This document shows positions 37,025-49,830 of a stretch of DNA of 64,000 nt, piece by piece. Origin of the DNA: Onchocerca lupi. Taxonomy: Eukaryota > Nematoda > Chromadorea > Rhabditida > Onchocercidae. Made by a program: the position numbers and the translations under genes. Numbering within the stretch: position 1 is the first letter of the stretch; each line of letters starts with the position of its first letter. Below the pieces are notes generated by a model. The model did not search any database, was not told where the DNA came from, and saw only the letters and a program-made list of their open reading frames with translations. The stretch lies in contig JAOVVO010000210.1 of the NCBI GenBank assembly GCA_028564675.1, forward strand, positions 50,572-114,571, given 5' to 3'.

Positions 37025-38856
37025 GAGTGGAAGATTGTGCTGACGGTTCAGATGAGGCTCACTGTCGATGTACTAATCCACTTTTTTATTTTGACTGTTC
37101 TTTTGGACCGAATGCTGTATTGCATCCAGCTGAATGTATTAGTCGAGAGTTGATTTGTAATGGTATCAGTAACTGCTATGCTGGTCAAGATGAGGAGAAG
37201 CAGGTTAAAACTCATATCAACTTCGGAAATTTATTGAGAACATTTGGAAAAACAAAGATTTTTAGTTTCGTAAAATATCATTGAATGCAGAAATTATCTT
37301 TGCTTCTATGAATTTCTAGCTGTGTGCTGAATTTGGTGTGGTGATAACAGTTGCTCCAACTCTGTCACCTTCATTCGAATTGATTATACCGTTGGCTGTG
37401 TTTTTCTTGGCACTTAGCATCATTATAAGTGTATTTTGCTGCCATTTCTCAATGCAGCGATCACTAGGATATAATTCAACTCGTGCACCAACAATACATT
37501 CACTGCCGATGAATGCTGAAGCGCGAGTACTGCTCTCAGCACATCCAGATGGTACCCAGATTGAGGTATATTGTCAAAGAATTCCTTGAATTCTGGAAGA
37601 TTCTTTTTCACCTTTACCAGTTTGCTAAGAGTAATGATTGTTTACAAAAAAAAAAAAAAAAAAAAAAAAAAGATTGTAAATAATGATTTTTTACTTTTTT
37701 CTAGTTTCAACTTCGTACCTATTCTGTTGGAGCATCATCATCATTGTATAACGTATTGCCTCCACCAAACTCACACTTTTCAACCGATGCGATTTCATAT
37801 CGTCGATCACTCGATGGTAACTCTCCAGAAAGAAGTTTCATGATTGCTGCAATTAGTGCTGTGGTGACTAAAACGAATTCTCGGAAATTTTTTGCACCAC
37901 CTCCTTCTGCTGCAAGGTAGTTATAAATTGACATTTTGGTTACCTAAAGTCCGAAATTTTGATGTATTGCGCTACTTTTGGCTTAGCTCGCTTAAAGCAA
38001 AAAAGTGTGGGTTTGAAATTGAATTTGAAAGAGTAATAATTATTTTAAAGAAAGAAGATAAAAAAGTAGTTTAAATGATAAATGTGTTATCCAAGCAAAC
38101 TATCGGTCATTTATAGTTTGTCGACATATGGTGTTGTGAAACCTGCTGGAATGCGGGTTCATATGCAGCATGATGGTACAGATTTTATGAGAAACAAGCG
38201 AAAACAACGACACCGTGCACGTACTGATAGTACCAGAATCCGCAGTCCTACACCATCCTATTCAAAGATAAGTAGTAAATTTTTACTATGCTTTTTTATG
38301 CTGTCCGTTTGATATATGGATATTTGATTTTTTGTACAAACAGTTTTACCAAACAAGTGAACTTTTTCCTATACGCAAGGTAACGATGGCGAAGTTTCCT
38401 TTAATAGATTTCTCTGCAGAATTTGATTACACAAAATGGGTATATCTCATTGGAATATCGTGCATAATTCAGTTATAGTCTCTATATTTCTTTCCCTACC
38501 ATTAATGACTTTTTTCAACGTATTTTGTTTGCGTTATTCGACGATTATATTATTGAAAATTAAGCCTGATTTCATATTTTTCAAGTTCTGAGTTTTTTTT
38601 TCTTTTTTTTTTTTTTTAGATTAAAACTACTCGTCCAGTTCTTATTGATCCAGGAGTGGAATGCAGTGATGACGAATCTCAACAGCTTAAAGTGCCAACG
38701 AACAGTAGAATCGTTTCCTCGATAGATTCATCATCAATGGAAAGTACGAGACACATATTGTTACCAAGTAGTCATTTTATTTCATCGATTGAATTTGCTC
38801 AGCAACAACATTTATTCGATTACTCGTCGACATCTTCTGATGTTTCACTTAGGTAA
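26977..38856 (+). CDS. LRP5/LRP6/Arrow-like receptor
   Basis: A predicted single-pass surface receptor with the module order of the Wnt co-receptors LRP5/6 and Arrow: four units of YWTD beta-propeller plus EGF, three LDLa repeats, TM helix, cytoplasmic tail. About 30 exons from 27318 sum to roughly 1,740 codons (human LRP6 is about 1,610), and 28 of them join with matching phase. Exons: 27318-27481, 28068-28229, 28422-28554, 28877-29014, 29191-29347, 29510-29650, 29981-30201, 30336-30437, 30776-30946, 31055-31229, 31633-31852, 32090-32312, 32548-32705, 33119-33281, 33554-33707, 34158-34352, 34621-34758, 34871-34962, 35031-35177, 35293-35436, 35499-35608, 35706-35866, 36132-36597, 36676-36890, 37025-37203, 37320-37565, 37705-37916, 38117-38274, 38344-38379, 38620-38856. 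The first coding exon is uncertain: a signal-peptide-like ORF starts at 26977 (MYVMSLLMFVTFASA), with a donor at 27035. The junction 38274/38344 is out of phase by one base. Confidence 0.8.
27318..29650 (+). other. LRP propeller 1 and EGF 1
   Basis: Degenerate YWTD blades can be read as NKLYVGVE, GYMYWLNR, RMLYYVRT and HLIWTSV. The RIERAWMDGR motif matches the KIERAxMDGS blade of LRP6 propeller 1. The EGF at 29510-29650 contains NGGCSHIC and SCLCPVG. Confidence 0.8.
29981..32160 (+). other. LRP propeller 2 and EGF 2
   Basis: Blades include KKLFMIDGD, RNLYWLDS, GYMFFSDWHE with RIEKAWLDGS, KRLYWTEG and NSLYCNS. The EGF is split over exons 31633-31852 and 32090-32312, with NNGGCSHIC and CVCPVGYELQ. 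This is the best conserved propeller in the protein. Confidence 0.85.
32161..34758 (+). other. LRP propeller 3 and EGF 3
   Basis: Blades include QRIFWSLE, SNIYWCNM with RRIEMIRGDG, FLVFVNYY, LLVWSELDE and QIYIANM. The EGF at 34621-34758 holds NNGGCSDIC and KCFCEDHF. In LRP5/6 this region contributes to Wnt and Dkk binding; whether that holds here is unknown. Confidence 0.75.
34871..36597 (+). other. LRP propeller 4 and degenerate EGF 4
   Basis: Blades include RFIYWIDSND, RQLFVSCAE, NFLFYVDDGG and DRLYYTTT. The EGF begins near 36491 (TCAVSHCSHLC...CLCPLGF) and lacks the usual NGG. The 36132-36597 exon has a T-rich, AG-ending segment at about 36272-36336 that looks like a mini-intron, but the phases agree only if it is not removed. 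Confidence 0.7.
36676..37330 (+). other. Three LDLa modules of the LRP gene
   Basis: LDLa1 ends KCDGRHDCSDGSDESSHWC. LDLa2 spans the intron to ICNGVEDCADGSDEAHC. LDLa3 has six cysteines, but its calcium-binding acidic box is degenerate (NCYAGQDEEKQLC). Three LDLa just before the membrane is the LRP5/6/Arrow arrangement. Confidence 0.85.
36986..37022 (+). repeat. 37-nt poly-T tract at a splice acceptor
   Basis: An uninterrupted T run directly precedes the AG acceptor of the exon encoding LDLa2/3. A second homopolymer, 26 A, lies nearby at 37646-37671 in the intron before the juxtamembrane tail exon. Both are prone to length errors. Confidence 0.95.
37374..38856 (+). other. LRP transmembrane helix and cytoplasmic tail
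   Basis: The hydrophobic segment FELIIPLAVFFLALSIIISV is followed by CC and a basic patch. The tail has a Ser-rich VGASSSSLYN run before LPPPN, similar in placement to the GASSSSS stretch of LRP6. It also has FAPPPSAAR and RSPTPSYSK, but no intact PPPSP. The final exon is Ser-rich and ends at TAA 38854. Confidence 0.65.
37646..37671 (+). repeat. 26-nt poly-A tract
   Basis: A homopolymer in the LRP intron 37566-37704. No target-site duplication or retroposed sequence was recognised upstream of it. Confidence 0.95.
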
Positions 38857-41800
38857 AGAGCTAGCATAAGTTAGAATCCTGTTAACTGACGCTTTAAAGA
38901 AGACATGTAAGAGAAAATTTTAATGCTGTTGTCAGTCTAGCTAAAAATCAGGTTTCGATATGCTGTAGCGCAAAAATTGACTTGCGTATGTTTTGACTTT
39001 TTTTTAATCTGGTATATGTGATTATTTAGGGTACATAAAGAACCATCCAACTTCCAACGATCTCATTCATTCTTAGTTTGCTTTCATTTGAATTTATATA
39101 AGCGGTATTTTTGTTTATATTTTGACTCTATATTTATTGTTACTAGCAATTAATTGTTATCATGAAATGCGTTACGATGGTTGGTGAACAATGGAAATGT
39201 TATAATATTCAAAGATCTTTTAAATATTATAGCATTATATGAATCTTTTAAATTCACTTGAAACATTTATTTTGTTGAAAATTTTGTATTTGAATGGTTT
39301 TTTAGGGCATTTTTGCAGTTTTCTTTGTATGACCTTGCTAAAAAAAAAAAAAAAAAAAAAGGAAAATCTGTTATTATCTACTATTATTATTTTGCCGTGT
39401 TGTGTTGAAATTTGAGTTTTGATTTAGATTTCTAAAGTAAAAAACGGGAAAAAATACGAAGAAAATGAGGGTTGTTGATGGTCTAAGATTCTCCTACTCG
39501 TCCTATCTATATTCAAAATTATTTCCCTAATCTATATGGATGCATCTTTCCTATTCTATATTGATACATAAGTCTCAACAATTTCCTTTATCACTTTGTA
39601 ATACATAAAAAATGCTGTATTTCATAGAATCTGTTTAATCATTCAGTATTTAAAATAGCGCTAAATTGTTATTGTTTTTTGTTTGCCAGCTTTCATTATT
39701 CGGGTCCACTTCAAATTTTTAGTTGGTCTTTTTTCCAATAAAATGATCTTTCCCATTAGCTATTAATCTGTGGCGATAAATATATCATTATATGCAAAAG
39801 GTGACTGAAGTTTCATAGTCCAAAACCTAATATTCAATCCTAAAATGCAGATTTGGATATGGAATTACCCAAATTTAAGAGAAATATAGCACTGTCAGGT
39901 ATTTGCAGTGATGCAATTCATTAATGGAGAGTAGGATTTATGGAAAATTCGTCCATATGGTTTTCAAAATTAGAGAGAAGGAAGAGGGGTTAAGAGGAAA
40001 GATGATAAATCTTGTTTTTTTACCATTACAATATTGAATATAATATGCCATTGGTGCGTTGCTTTACGTTTTTTGGTACTAGCATAAAAACCAAATGCAA
40101 CATAATGCTTTCTTAAATGGATCATTTATCTTTACGAGAATTTTATTGCTTGCGAAATAAAACAGTGGAAAATTGTGTAAATTGTGTTCCGGAACACATT
40201 TCCCTTGCAATTTTTGACCTTAATATATCGTCTGTGATGAATTGGTTCATTTACCTGAACACTTCATATGTCCCAATTTTACACTTGAATAATTTTTGGG
40301 ATTTTGACATGTATATTACAACCTTAAAGTGGCCAATACCGAGAATAAATTTTCTTCGATATTCTTCAAAATTCCAAAAACCGGTCACTTCATCATCCTA
40401 CGATGCATGATGGAGAATTGAATAATTGACTCAAACAAATAAGTCTATGGTTCATAAGTTTATAACTATGTCTGGCATATGATCAAACCCTACAATCCGA
40501 AGAATATACTTCAAGTCCAAACGGATTTAGTGTTCTCTTTCATAAATTTCTGACCGATTTTTTAAATTTTGGTTGCAACAAAATCTATCTCCATTTGCTT
40601 CATCATCGCATCATGAGAACAGGAGTGGTGAGGACTTAGAAAAACTTAAGTAATAATTAGCAAAGATGAAATTACTACGTGCTTCAGCATCTTGAATGAT
40701 GGACTTTAAATTTATTATGATGAAGCTGAGTCCCAATAATATTGTTTATTGTTTGCAAAATGTTGTATTTTATCATTCTCGATCATGTAATAAAAGGACT
40801 AATTCATATTTTATCTGGAAGGAATTTTGTATTGATGCTATAAAAATTCTACATGTATTAGAATGAGCTAAGCTCGTTTATGTTGTAATAAAATCACATT
40901 AATATTGAAAAACTTTTCCAAAAAGTGATGAGTTTCAGGAGTAAAATTTTTGGGGAGGAAATCAACACAAATATTATACTTTTTGGGACATAGATCTACT
41001 TGCCTTTTCCCACTTTAGGAACTTGCTTTTTGACTTTCGTTAATGCAGCATCAGTGAATTTCAAAATTATTTGCAGGCTTTGAAGATTTTGAATTGAAAA
41101 AATATCTAATGCCCTACTTGATTCTTCCTGATAGCTAGATAGTGCTCTTTTTTGACATTGTAGAGTTATTGAAAAGAAATACTTTGTAGAATTGCTTTGT
41201 ATTTATTTTATCCTTACAAAGCATTTAATAAATCGTACGAATAACAAATATTGTTGGCAACATTTTTATAACAATTCTTATTTTGCTCATGGAACTTTTT
41301 TGTCCAAAAAATTCTTGTGGCGAAACAAAATTTATAAGTTGTTTCTCATATACAGGAAACAAAATAACTATAGCAAAGCTATCTGAATTATTTTTTCTTC
41401 CAAATGATCTCAACTGTGCTAAAATTTACCGGTACTTTACTAAAAACAGTATGGAGAGCTTCTTAAACAACTTCAATGAATATAAAAGCATTCCAAATAT
41501 ATTTTCTCATCCACTAACTCAAATATAAGTTTCGAATTTATCAATGACACTCACTGAGTGTGACAATAATTTATTGCAATAAATAAATCACATTATTTCG
41601 TGTCGAGCAAACAGAACTTCGTAACAATTGTCACTTCACAACAATCCCTCACTTTTATTATCTCAAATATACCACTTTTCATATTTTTGCGCAATTTTTT
41701 TGCGAAAAAAAATGTTTCTTATCTTTCCTTCACTCACTCTTTTTCTATGATTCAATCAAAATTTTAGGAGTGATATTAGCATTTGTACATTATTCATTCA

Positions 41801-44800
41801 AAATAAACTTGGGAACTTTTCATATATTCGAAAATAGTGCCTGAATAAATTGATAGGGTGGAAGATAAATCAAATTGGTAAATAATTCCTGAGAATGGAA
41901 GTGAAAACTTTGCTGCCGTTGATGTATCGCATTTTAGGTCATTGTTTAGGCAAAAGTTTTGTATAGGAAAAAGTTATGGCGAAAAAATCAGGATTTTGGT
42001 TGATTAATATATTTAAGATTTGGATCGCAACCAACTCTTTTTTGTTAGAGATGATTTATGAACATCAAGCAATATCACTTAAGAAAAATTCATTACTTTC
42101 CAGAAATTTATTGAAATACTGATAGTGAACTAAAGCTCAATTTTGTTTGCAAAATTGAAACTAATTTATATGCTGAATTTGTTGTAGCATTGGTGAGATG
42201 CTAAGAAATTCATAGATGACATTAGTCCCCTCCTTACTCGTCTTCCTTTTCAACTCTTTTTCCCTTTTAAATACTTTCATAACAATCCCCTTCAAGCAAC
42301 TCTTCATCGTGATAATTTGATGCCATCCCATTAGGGATTTAAATGTTTCACTTCATTACTCTTCAAACACTCTTTCAGTAGGCTCAGTCAATAGGAAGTT
42401 ATCTTGTCACAAATCATGACGAATCTTTGGCTGACTCTCTATTGCACTGTTAATGTTATCTATCAGCAGCAATATTTCATAATTTTTCCAAAAACTCAGT
42501 TTCCTCAGTTCCAATTTTCAAGATGAAAGCTTCAACAAAATCTTATGCAAATCATCCCCAAAATATTTACTTACGAGCCTTGCAAAAAAATTGTGAAAGC
42601 CAAGTCTGAGAAAACAAATCGCTATGAAAAATTATTATTGTTCGGCTAAAAAATTGAGCCGGAAAATAACGATGTTTGAGAGCAGAATGTTGCGCAATTG
42701 TGATTATGTGAAGATTAATTGCGTTTTACACGGCATGAAAAATAATAAAACTGTTTCCTAAAAAATAAAAAAAAAGATAAAAATAGTAAAGCTGTTTCTA
42801 AAAGAAATTGAATCGCTCAGTAATTACAAATGACAAACATTGGCAAGCAAAAACCCATCATTACTAACAGCCTATAAAATATGACTCGTTTTTGAAGTGG
42901 ACAATAATTATCAATGCGTATATCATTAAATTTAAGTTATATCCAGTAGAAGTTAGAATCTGAAGATTAGTGAGAATCGAAATAAAGGCTTTTCATAAAA
43001 ATTAACTGAAAGACAATACTTCTTTTTTAACTTATAATAAGAATTTAGATGACTATAAAAGTTTAAAGCGATTTATGGTTTTCATAATCCACCACACCTT
43101 GGTCATCCATAATTATCTGAGTTTTAAAAGAACATATGAAGAGCTGTCCCATCAGATTCCAGAATGCAGTTAGCGTAACTCTAGTGAGTGTTTTTTGCAC
43201 AATCATTCGAACAAATATTTGCCCATCGTTTCTGGATCGCTTTCAGATTATTTTATTGTCAGTCGCCTTTCAATTATTTTATTTCAAAATGAGAAGTTCT
43301 GCAACTAATCCAGTTTGCAGTATGCTTAAAGGCCTTGATAAGCGAGAAACCGTGGATTTTTCTAAGAATATTTATCTGCATTTTTAGTATCACAAAGCGA
43401 TTGTTTGGGAATAAAGATTAAGGTTTCTCTAGAAGATGAAAACGTGTAGAATCGAGATCGACAAAGAATTTTGATTTGAATAAACAAGTTTTTCTTTTAA
43501 ATTCAGGATCAAGAAAGAGGATGAGAAAAAATTCTGGTAGCTGCAAACTTGAAAAACCAAAAAATTGTGATAAATATGGGAACTAATTCACCATAAACTA
43601 TCAGTATTTCTTGTCGTTTCTAATTAGCTTTCTAATTCTCACCACTTTTTACCTGTCGTTTCTTTCCCTGTAACTTCTTTTCCCCCATCTATTATCTGTA
43701 AAGTTTACTTAATACTTGAGTATTAATTGTTATTGCAGTTTGAATGAAACCAAATAATATACCTATTACAAAGAGAGGAAGGCTTCTGTATCCCTCTTGT
43801 GCAAATATCGTCAGCAATGCTTTTTATTCACACAATTTCCTTTAAATTTGTTGTTCTTCTTGTTGTTGCTGGCATTGCTATGAATGACGACAAGTGCGCA
43901 AAGTACAAACTACTGATAGATTAATCTTAATCTTCTTTGTGCTATGATTTGTCGTAGTTGGTACAGATTCCAGAGAAATTACTTCAAATCTTCATTATTG
44001 ATTTTACGACACCATTCTGTATCGTTTTCATGTTGATAAAGTTAAAGAGAACATGATACACATAGAATGGAAAATATGCAAATTTTTGAAATGTTGAAGG
44101 TTGTTTCGGCAGTTTTGCATCACCGAATTTCGAATGTTTCATTTCTTTTGCTGACGGCTGTAACAAAAACAGATTTCCACCGATTTCTATGGTAGACTGA
44201 ATCCATTTACTTTTCGTGTCAAATATAATGATGGAAAATTCCTTCCGAATTCATCATCATCCATTCCATCTATCATTCTTCTTTCAAAATATTAAATCAG
44301 ACAATGACAACAATGGTTGCAATCAATATTAAATTAGCATTGCCCTCATGAACTCGTGCATTAATATCAACACAAATGAATTTCAATTTAAAATCATGCA
44401 AATTGTTAATATAGCGCACCGCATAATTCAAATTTTCAAAATTCGTTCTTTCGTTCATGCAAATATAATAAACTGCAAGAATTCACATTGTTACTACTAT
44501 TGATTACTGCATATTCTTAAATATAAAGGAGCTTTTTGATATGGCTAACTGCAAAAGCTAAAATGTTAACTTTTATTAAATGATGTCAGTTGAAATTTCG
44601 GACATTGTATGAACAAGTAGGTTAAAAATATTAGTTTCATATTTGATATTGTGAGCTTTGTTCAAAGAACCTTCAGTTAGTCCACATCGAGCGTACAGAA
44701 ACTCAAAGTTTTTATACGCTGTTTCGGGTAATGTCTGACCGGTTGTGCTCATTTTTCCGGTTAAACACTTTGATGAGAAATAGAAGGGAAGAATGGGTGT

Positions 44801-47800
44801 GGTTGAAAAATGAGGGAACAGTTAGAATTTACACCTTTTATAAAGGAATTTTTTGAATTTCTTTCTTTTGGAAACTTCAATCGCTGATTTGAACATCAAT
44901 TTCTAAAATATTTTTTTTTATTCCACCATTTTCTTCTTTTAGTTTTTTTCAATAGCATAAACGAAAATTTTCAATCGCTTGTTTATGATGAAATATTTAA
45001 GCAACATATCATTTGTGTTGATTTAAAAATGAACAATTGACCAAAAATTAGTCCACAACATACGATATAACGACATTTAAAATCAAATAACGATGAAAAC
45101 AGTTGCTGTTCATCTTTACATTTCTTTGTTGGAAAAAAAAAAAAGTTCACGTAAACTTCGTATTTCGAGAATTCATTTAGAGAATTCATTCTGACTGGTT
45201 GTGGGACTTGCAGTAGATTTCACCATTTTATATGATTTGTTTAAGAATCTGTGTTTAAATCATTAATAGGTTTTATTACCATCTCTTCACTCATAAATGA
45301 TATTTTGACCGAAGTGTAAAATCTGGGAAAACTGTGACAAAAGATTTTAAAAAAGAATAAAAATGAGTGGGAAAAGTGTTGTATGTTAACCTATACAGTC
45401 AGTAGTGACATAGCAGGAATGAATGTTCTTGAATTAGAAAACCGGTTTGTTCCAAGTACATGACACGACGATAGAACCGAGGCAGTATGGTATTATTTAT
45501 TGCCTTTGTTGATGTTTGTCTGATTTACATCAATGAACTTTACATCAAAAGTGACATTTATCATCTTGCTTTCATTTCGAAATCTCTTCATGTTCTCCGA
45601 GAAGTGTGGGGGAAGTGATCACATCATATCATCGCTAATCACATCATCATCTCGCTCCATTCCCATCCCAATACATTCATGGAATGAGCATGTGATCTAT
45701 TCTAAACTTCTTTTTTTTTCCACCAAATGGCAATTTTTGTAAATTTCCTGTTGTATCACATCTTTGCAACATTTTCAGCTATTTTCACTCATTTACTTCT
45801 TTGCGAATGCGATCTTCATTACCTTTTCATATCTTTTTCTTTTTTTCACTGCAAAAATTGAATTGATTTGGAAGTAGTGAGAATGACTAATTGAGCCGTA
45901 CTTCTTATGTTTCAGTTCCTGCATATTTTCCGGCAAATGTTCAAATGTTTCAGTTTGTTTGCAGAGTATTAGTGTTGATTATTTTGAGATTCATAATCTT
46001 CAGTCAGCAACTGCTCTCTACTGTACAGGTGAAATAATGGATATAGTCAATATAGGCTCAAACCTCATTTTTTTCAAGTCCTGAATATGAAATGGTTATA
46101 TAAAATTGTATTTTTTTTTCTTTGTGTGTATTTCGAAATCTTGCTTTCTGTAAATCTCATCGGACTCCCGAAACTATCTGTGAATTGTATCTCAAATATT
46201 TAAAGTTTTAGATATTTGAAATTTTACTGTTACACAGCTGATGTAAAAAAAAAAAGGAAAAAGAAGCATTCAGTAGATTCTTTTTATCCTAATAAAAGTT
46301 ATTAAATTCTCTTGTAGATGTAACTGATAAGTTAACATTAATAGATCGGCGTGACATCACATCTGGTTGTTGCAAATAATACTTTTTGTGGATTTGAAAG
46401 AAATCGAATAAAATTGAGATGAACTGATAAATTTTGAATAAATTTGAGGAAAATATTAATGACATTTCTCATTGCGTCCGAAAATTCTGCAACTTAGTTT
46501 TGCGTAAACGAATAAAGTTTCCCAACCGATATGCTGTATAGTTTGATTCTATTTAATAATCTGCGATTGTAGTGGTCCTTCTGTTTGCATTAAGCGAGAA
46601 AGAATGGCTGAACAAATCTTCCATTCTCCGTAGCCCTCAGACATCATGTCACTTGTTGGTTGGGTAGGATTAAACTACCACTGTTAGCTAAACCAGGGAA
46701 AGGTGCTTAAAATGGTCATCTATCTATGAAATGAGTTCAGGTAAGAAAGTTTGGAAAGCTATTTCTTTATCTAGTAATATGCTGGTGTTCGAGTTAATTA
46801 TTCCTACATTGAAATCAAAGACTCATAATACTTGGCCCGAATATTGAACATCATCAGATATAGGTCTGCAGATACTGTCCAATGTCCAATCTCTATCCTG
46901 AACTCATTTCGCTTTTCGAAATTTTCTGAAATTGAAAACACGCTGTAACCAACATTTTTGGAACAGAATTGATCGGCAAAGCTTACAAGCACCATTTCCA
47001 TGCAATATAGAGAATTCATTTATTTTCTGATTACTTTTATTTTGAAAGTTTTTCTACAAGTATCGTTACTTCAAATCGGACACAACGTCTTTTGAACAAT
47101 GTAAGTTCTTGTTTTTGTCATCGATAACGAATCATTAATTCATGCGGAACATATGGTTTTACTTCTCAGCAGAGAAAGTTGCCCATCCAAGTTTATACGC
47201 ACCGGAAGAAATTTGAAGCAATGAATTTACTTCAATAATTACTGAATCCCTCCCTTCTTTTCAACAGCTCTCTTCGCTCTTCTTACCCCCTGATGCGCAA
47301 TGTCAACATAGCAAGTAGTTACATTTCACTAATACTGGTGGAAAACACGACCAACTTATGCTGCAGTTTCGTCAGTATTGTCTTTGTGGTTCATCTTTCT
47401 CGAGCAGTCTAAGAGTCTGAGTACTCATAATTGCATTAGATATTGTATCAGCAATGTTTCATTTACTAATTTTACTCTGTTTATAGTCTCGATTACCCCT
47501 GTTTGATTCGAGCTTTTCTTTAGAGCTTATATCTCCCAATTTCTCCTTTTAGAAGTTTAGAATTATTTTTTCTTTATTTTTAAGAGGAGGAAATATAAGA
47601 GGCTATAAATTTTAAGAACTTTTGAAATTTCGAATAAAACAAAAATTTCTCATAAATCCTCATTCCATCAAATATTTATTGCGAAAAAGAAAAAAAAAAT
47701 GTTCTCAAAGTCTTTAGATTATTTCTTAGCGTTTTTCTTTCTAAATTTAATATTTAGACATGAATAACCTAGTAAACTAAGTATGCAATTTCACTAAAGC

Positions 47801-49057
47801 ATTTCACTTTTCATTTTTCAGTTCATATGTAGTAAAAAGTTGAATTTGAATCTTATCGAACTGCCCCTGTTTGATATATTATTTATAATCAAATTGAATT
47901 TGGTTTTCTCAAACTGAAATTTGCGTGTTGAATTTAAAGGCAGTATCGTGTATTTTCTGCAAAGCTGTTGCAATTTCGAACTTTATCTGAACAAAAATTT
48001 GTGCAGGGAAGGAGTTTTTTGTTAAAAATCGATTATAAGAGAAAAGCAACCGAACGATTGATAGCTATATGCGAATTAGTAATTGTCAGGCATAATGCTT
48101 GGTGTATGTACATGTATTTGGAGCATTTAGTGTTGTGTTTGCCTGAAAAATGCAAAAACTTGGACGGCTTTTCTATAGTTAAAAGTACGTTTTACTACAT
48201 CGTTTAGTTGCTGCTTAAACATCTCCTTGCTTTGCTCGCTGTTATTAAAATATTTCGTTGATTGAATACCTTCAACAGCCATTTCAATTTTTCATTTTTG
48301 TTTTTCAAATCAGCTGTAAACGATCAAACTTTCTTGAAATGTGTAAAATGTTTTCTGCTGCAGTGGAAACAAAGAAATATTTTGCATGCTTTGACTCTTT
48401 TTACAAATATTATTTTAAATTTATTTGCTTAACTTGAAGACAAACAATTAGCTGATGCGTTAATATCTGGCATCATAAATCTGTTCCCGAATTTACGGAA
48501 TGTCTGTATTACAAGCAAGAAAAGTATCCTACCTTTGAAATTAAAAATAGATTAAGAAAAGTTTATTTGCAAGGCGAATAGGCTTTTTAAATCAGGATTT
48601 TTTGCTGATTTACAGAGCTTCTCATTTTTTAATGTTAACGGTGAAAGATAATTAAAAAACAAAATGAACAATTATGATGATTGAGATGCAATGAAAGCAC
48701 ATCTATCTTAATTAATTCTTAATAGGGTAGTATAGCCGGAAACTTATCGGTCAACTTTTTCTTGTTTCATTTTGAACAATTTCGATATAATTTGATTTTT
48801 GAGACATTTTCTTATATATAACGCAAATTTTTTGTCCTGTAAATATGATAAGGAATAGCTATTAGATTTACGGCAAAAGCATCATTTGCACGGTTCGTTG
48901 GATTTTCAGGTCGATTTTGAGATTTCATTGCTTGGATCCTGATGAGAATCTAGGAGTCATTGAAGTATTTGTCTATTTTTATTCGTTCTTTGTCGATAAA
49001 TGTATACGTTTGCGGTATCAAACGTGTAAAACAAAAATAATGCAAAAAGTAGAAATG

Positions 49058-49830
49058 AATGTAAACACGATGATCATTATTTGATAAACGTTTTATAAAT
49101 TTTATTGATAAAAAATGGAAACAATATTTAGGTGCAATTAACAAAGAGAGCAATTAAGATAACAAGAAGGGCTTCAATAGTCATACTTACAATTATTATC
49201 TTCATTGATATTTTTATGATAAAGGCATGTTGGATAATACTAGCGGATACAGTAGAATGAGTGAAGAATCTCAATTTTTTTTTTTTTTTTTTTTTAGAAT
49301 CTTTAGCTCAGAATTTTAGAATCGCGAGATAATCAAATAAGACATCGTATAAAACATGTTTCGTGTTGAAAAGTGAAGGTCGAACATAAGGTTAACAGTG
49401 GGAGATTAAACGATTTGATTTACGGCCGATATTATTAGAGTGTTTCTTATAAACTGTGTTCGGTATGCAGTGCTATGACTTTTAAAAAAACAATTTTCGC
49501 TGACTGCTGGTGAATCGGTCGTGATGATCTTAGTGACAGTGATGATAACGATTCTAATGATTATTACAAATCCTTTAGCCTTACTTATCAAAGAATTTAG
49601 ATCTTGTTATTTCAGATCGGAATGACTATTGGACTCTGTAAAAAGTGACGGGAAGCATTCGAGGTATTTTCTATTTCATTTGTCTCTTTTCATGATTTTC
49701 ATTTCTGGTCACTTCCATTTCAACTTTTACGAAGTGATTGATTTCTCTCTTCGTACCTAGGCATTGCTTCCATTTTTTATCAATAAAATTTATGGAACTT
49801 TTATTAAATTACGATCATTATATTCATTCC
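49058..49830. repeat. Diverged inverted repeat pair
   Basis: The segment around 49058-49130 read on the minus strand matches 49758-49830 on the plus strand. The core 49095-49124 versus 49764-49793 is 29 of 30 identical, and similarity fades outward. About 640 bp lie between the cores. This could be the ends of an old foldback or DNA transposon, but no transposase frame or target duplication was seen. Confidence 0.7.

Noticed and set aside
37646..37671. Poly-A run as the tail of a retroposed copy
   Set aside because: No upstream retroposed sequence or target-site duplication was seen; homopolymers of this kind are common in the window.
40117..40410. 97-codon isolated ORF in the gene desert
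   Set aside because: No recognisable motif, no signal or splice partners, and AT-rich frames of this length are expected by chance.
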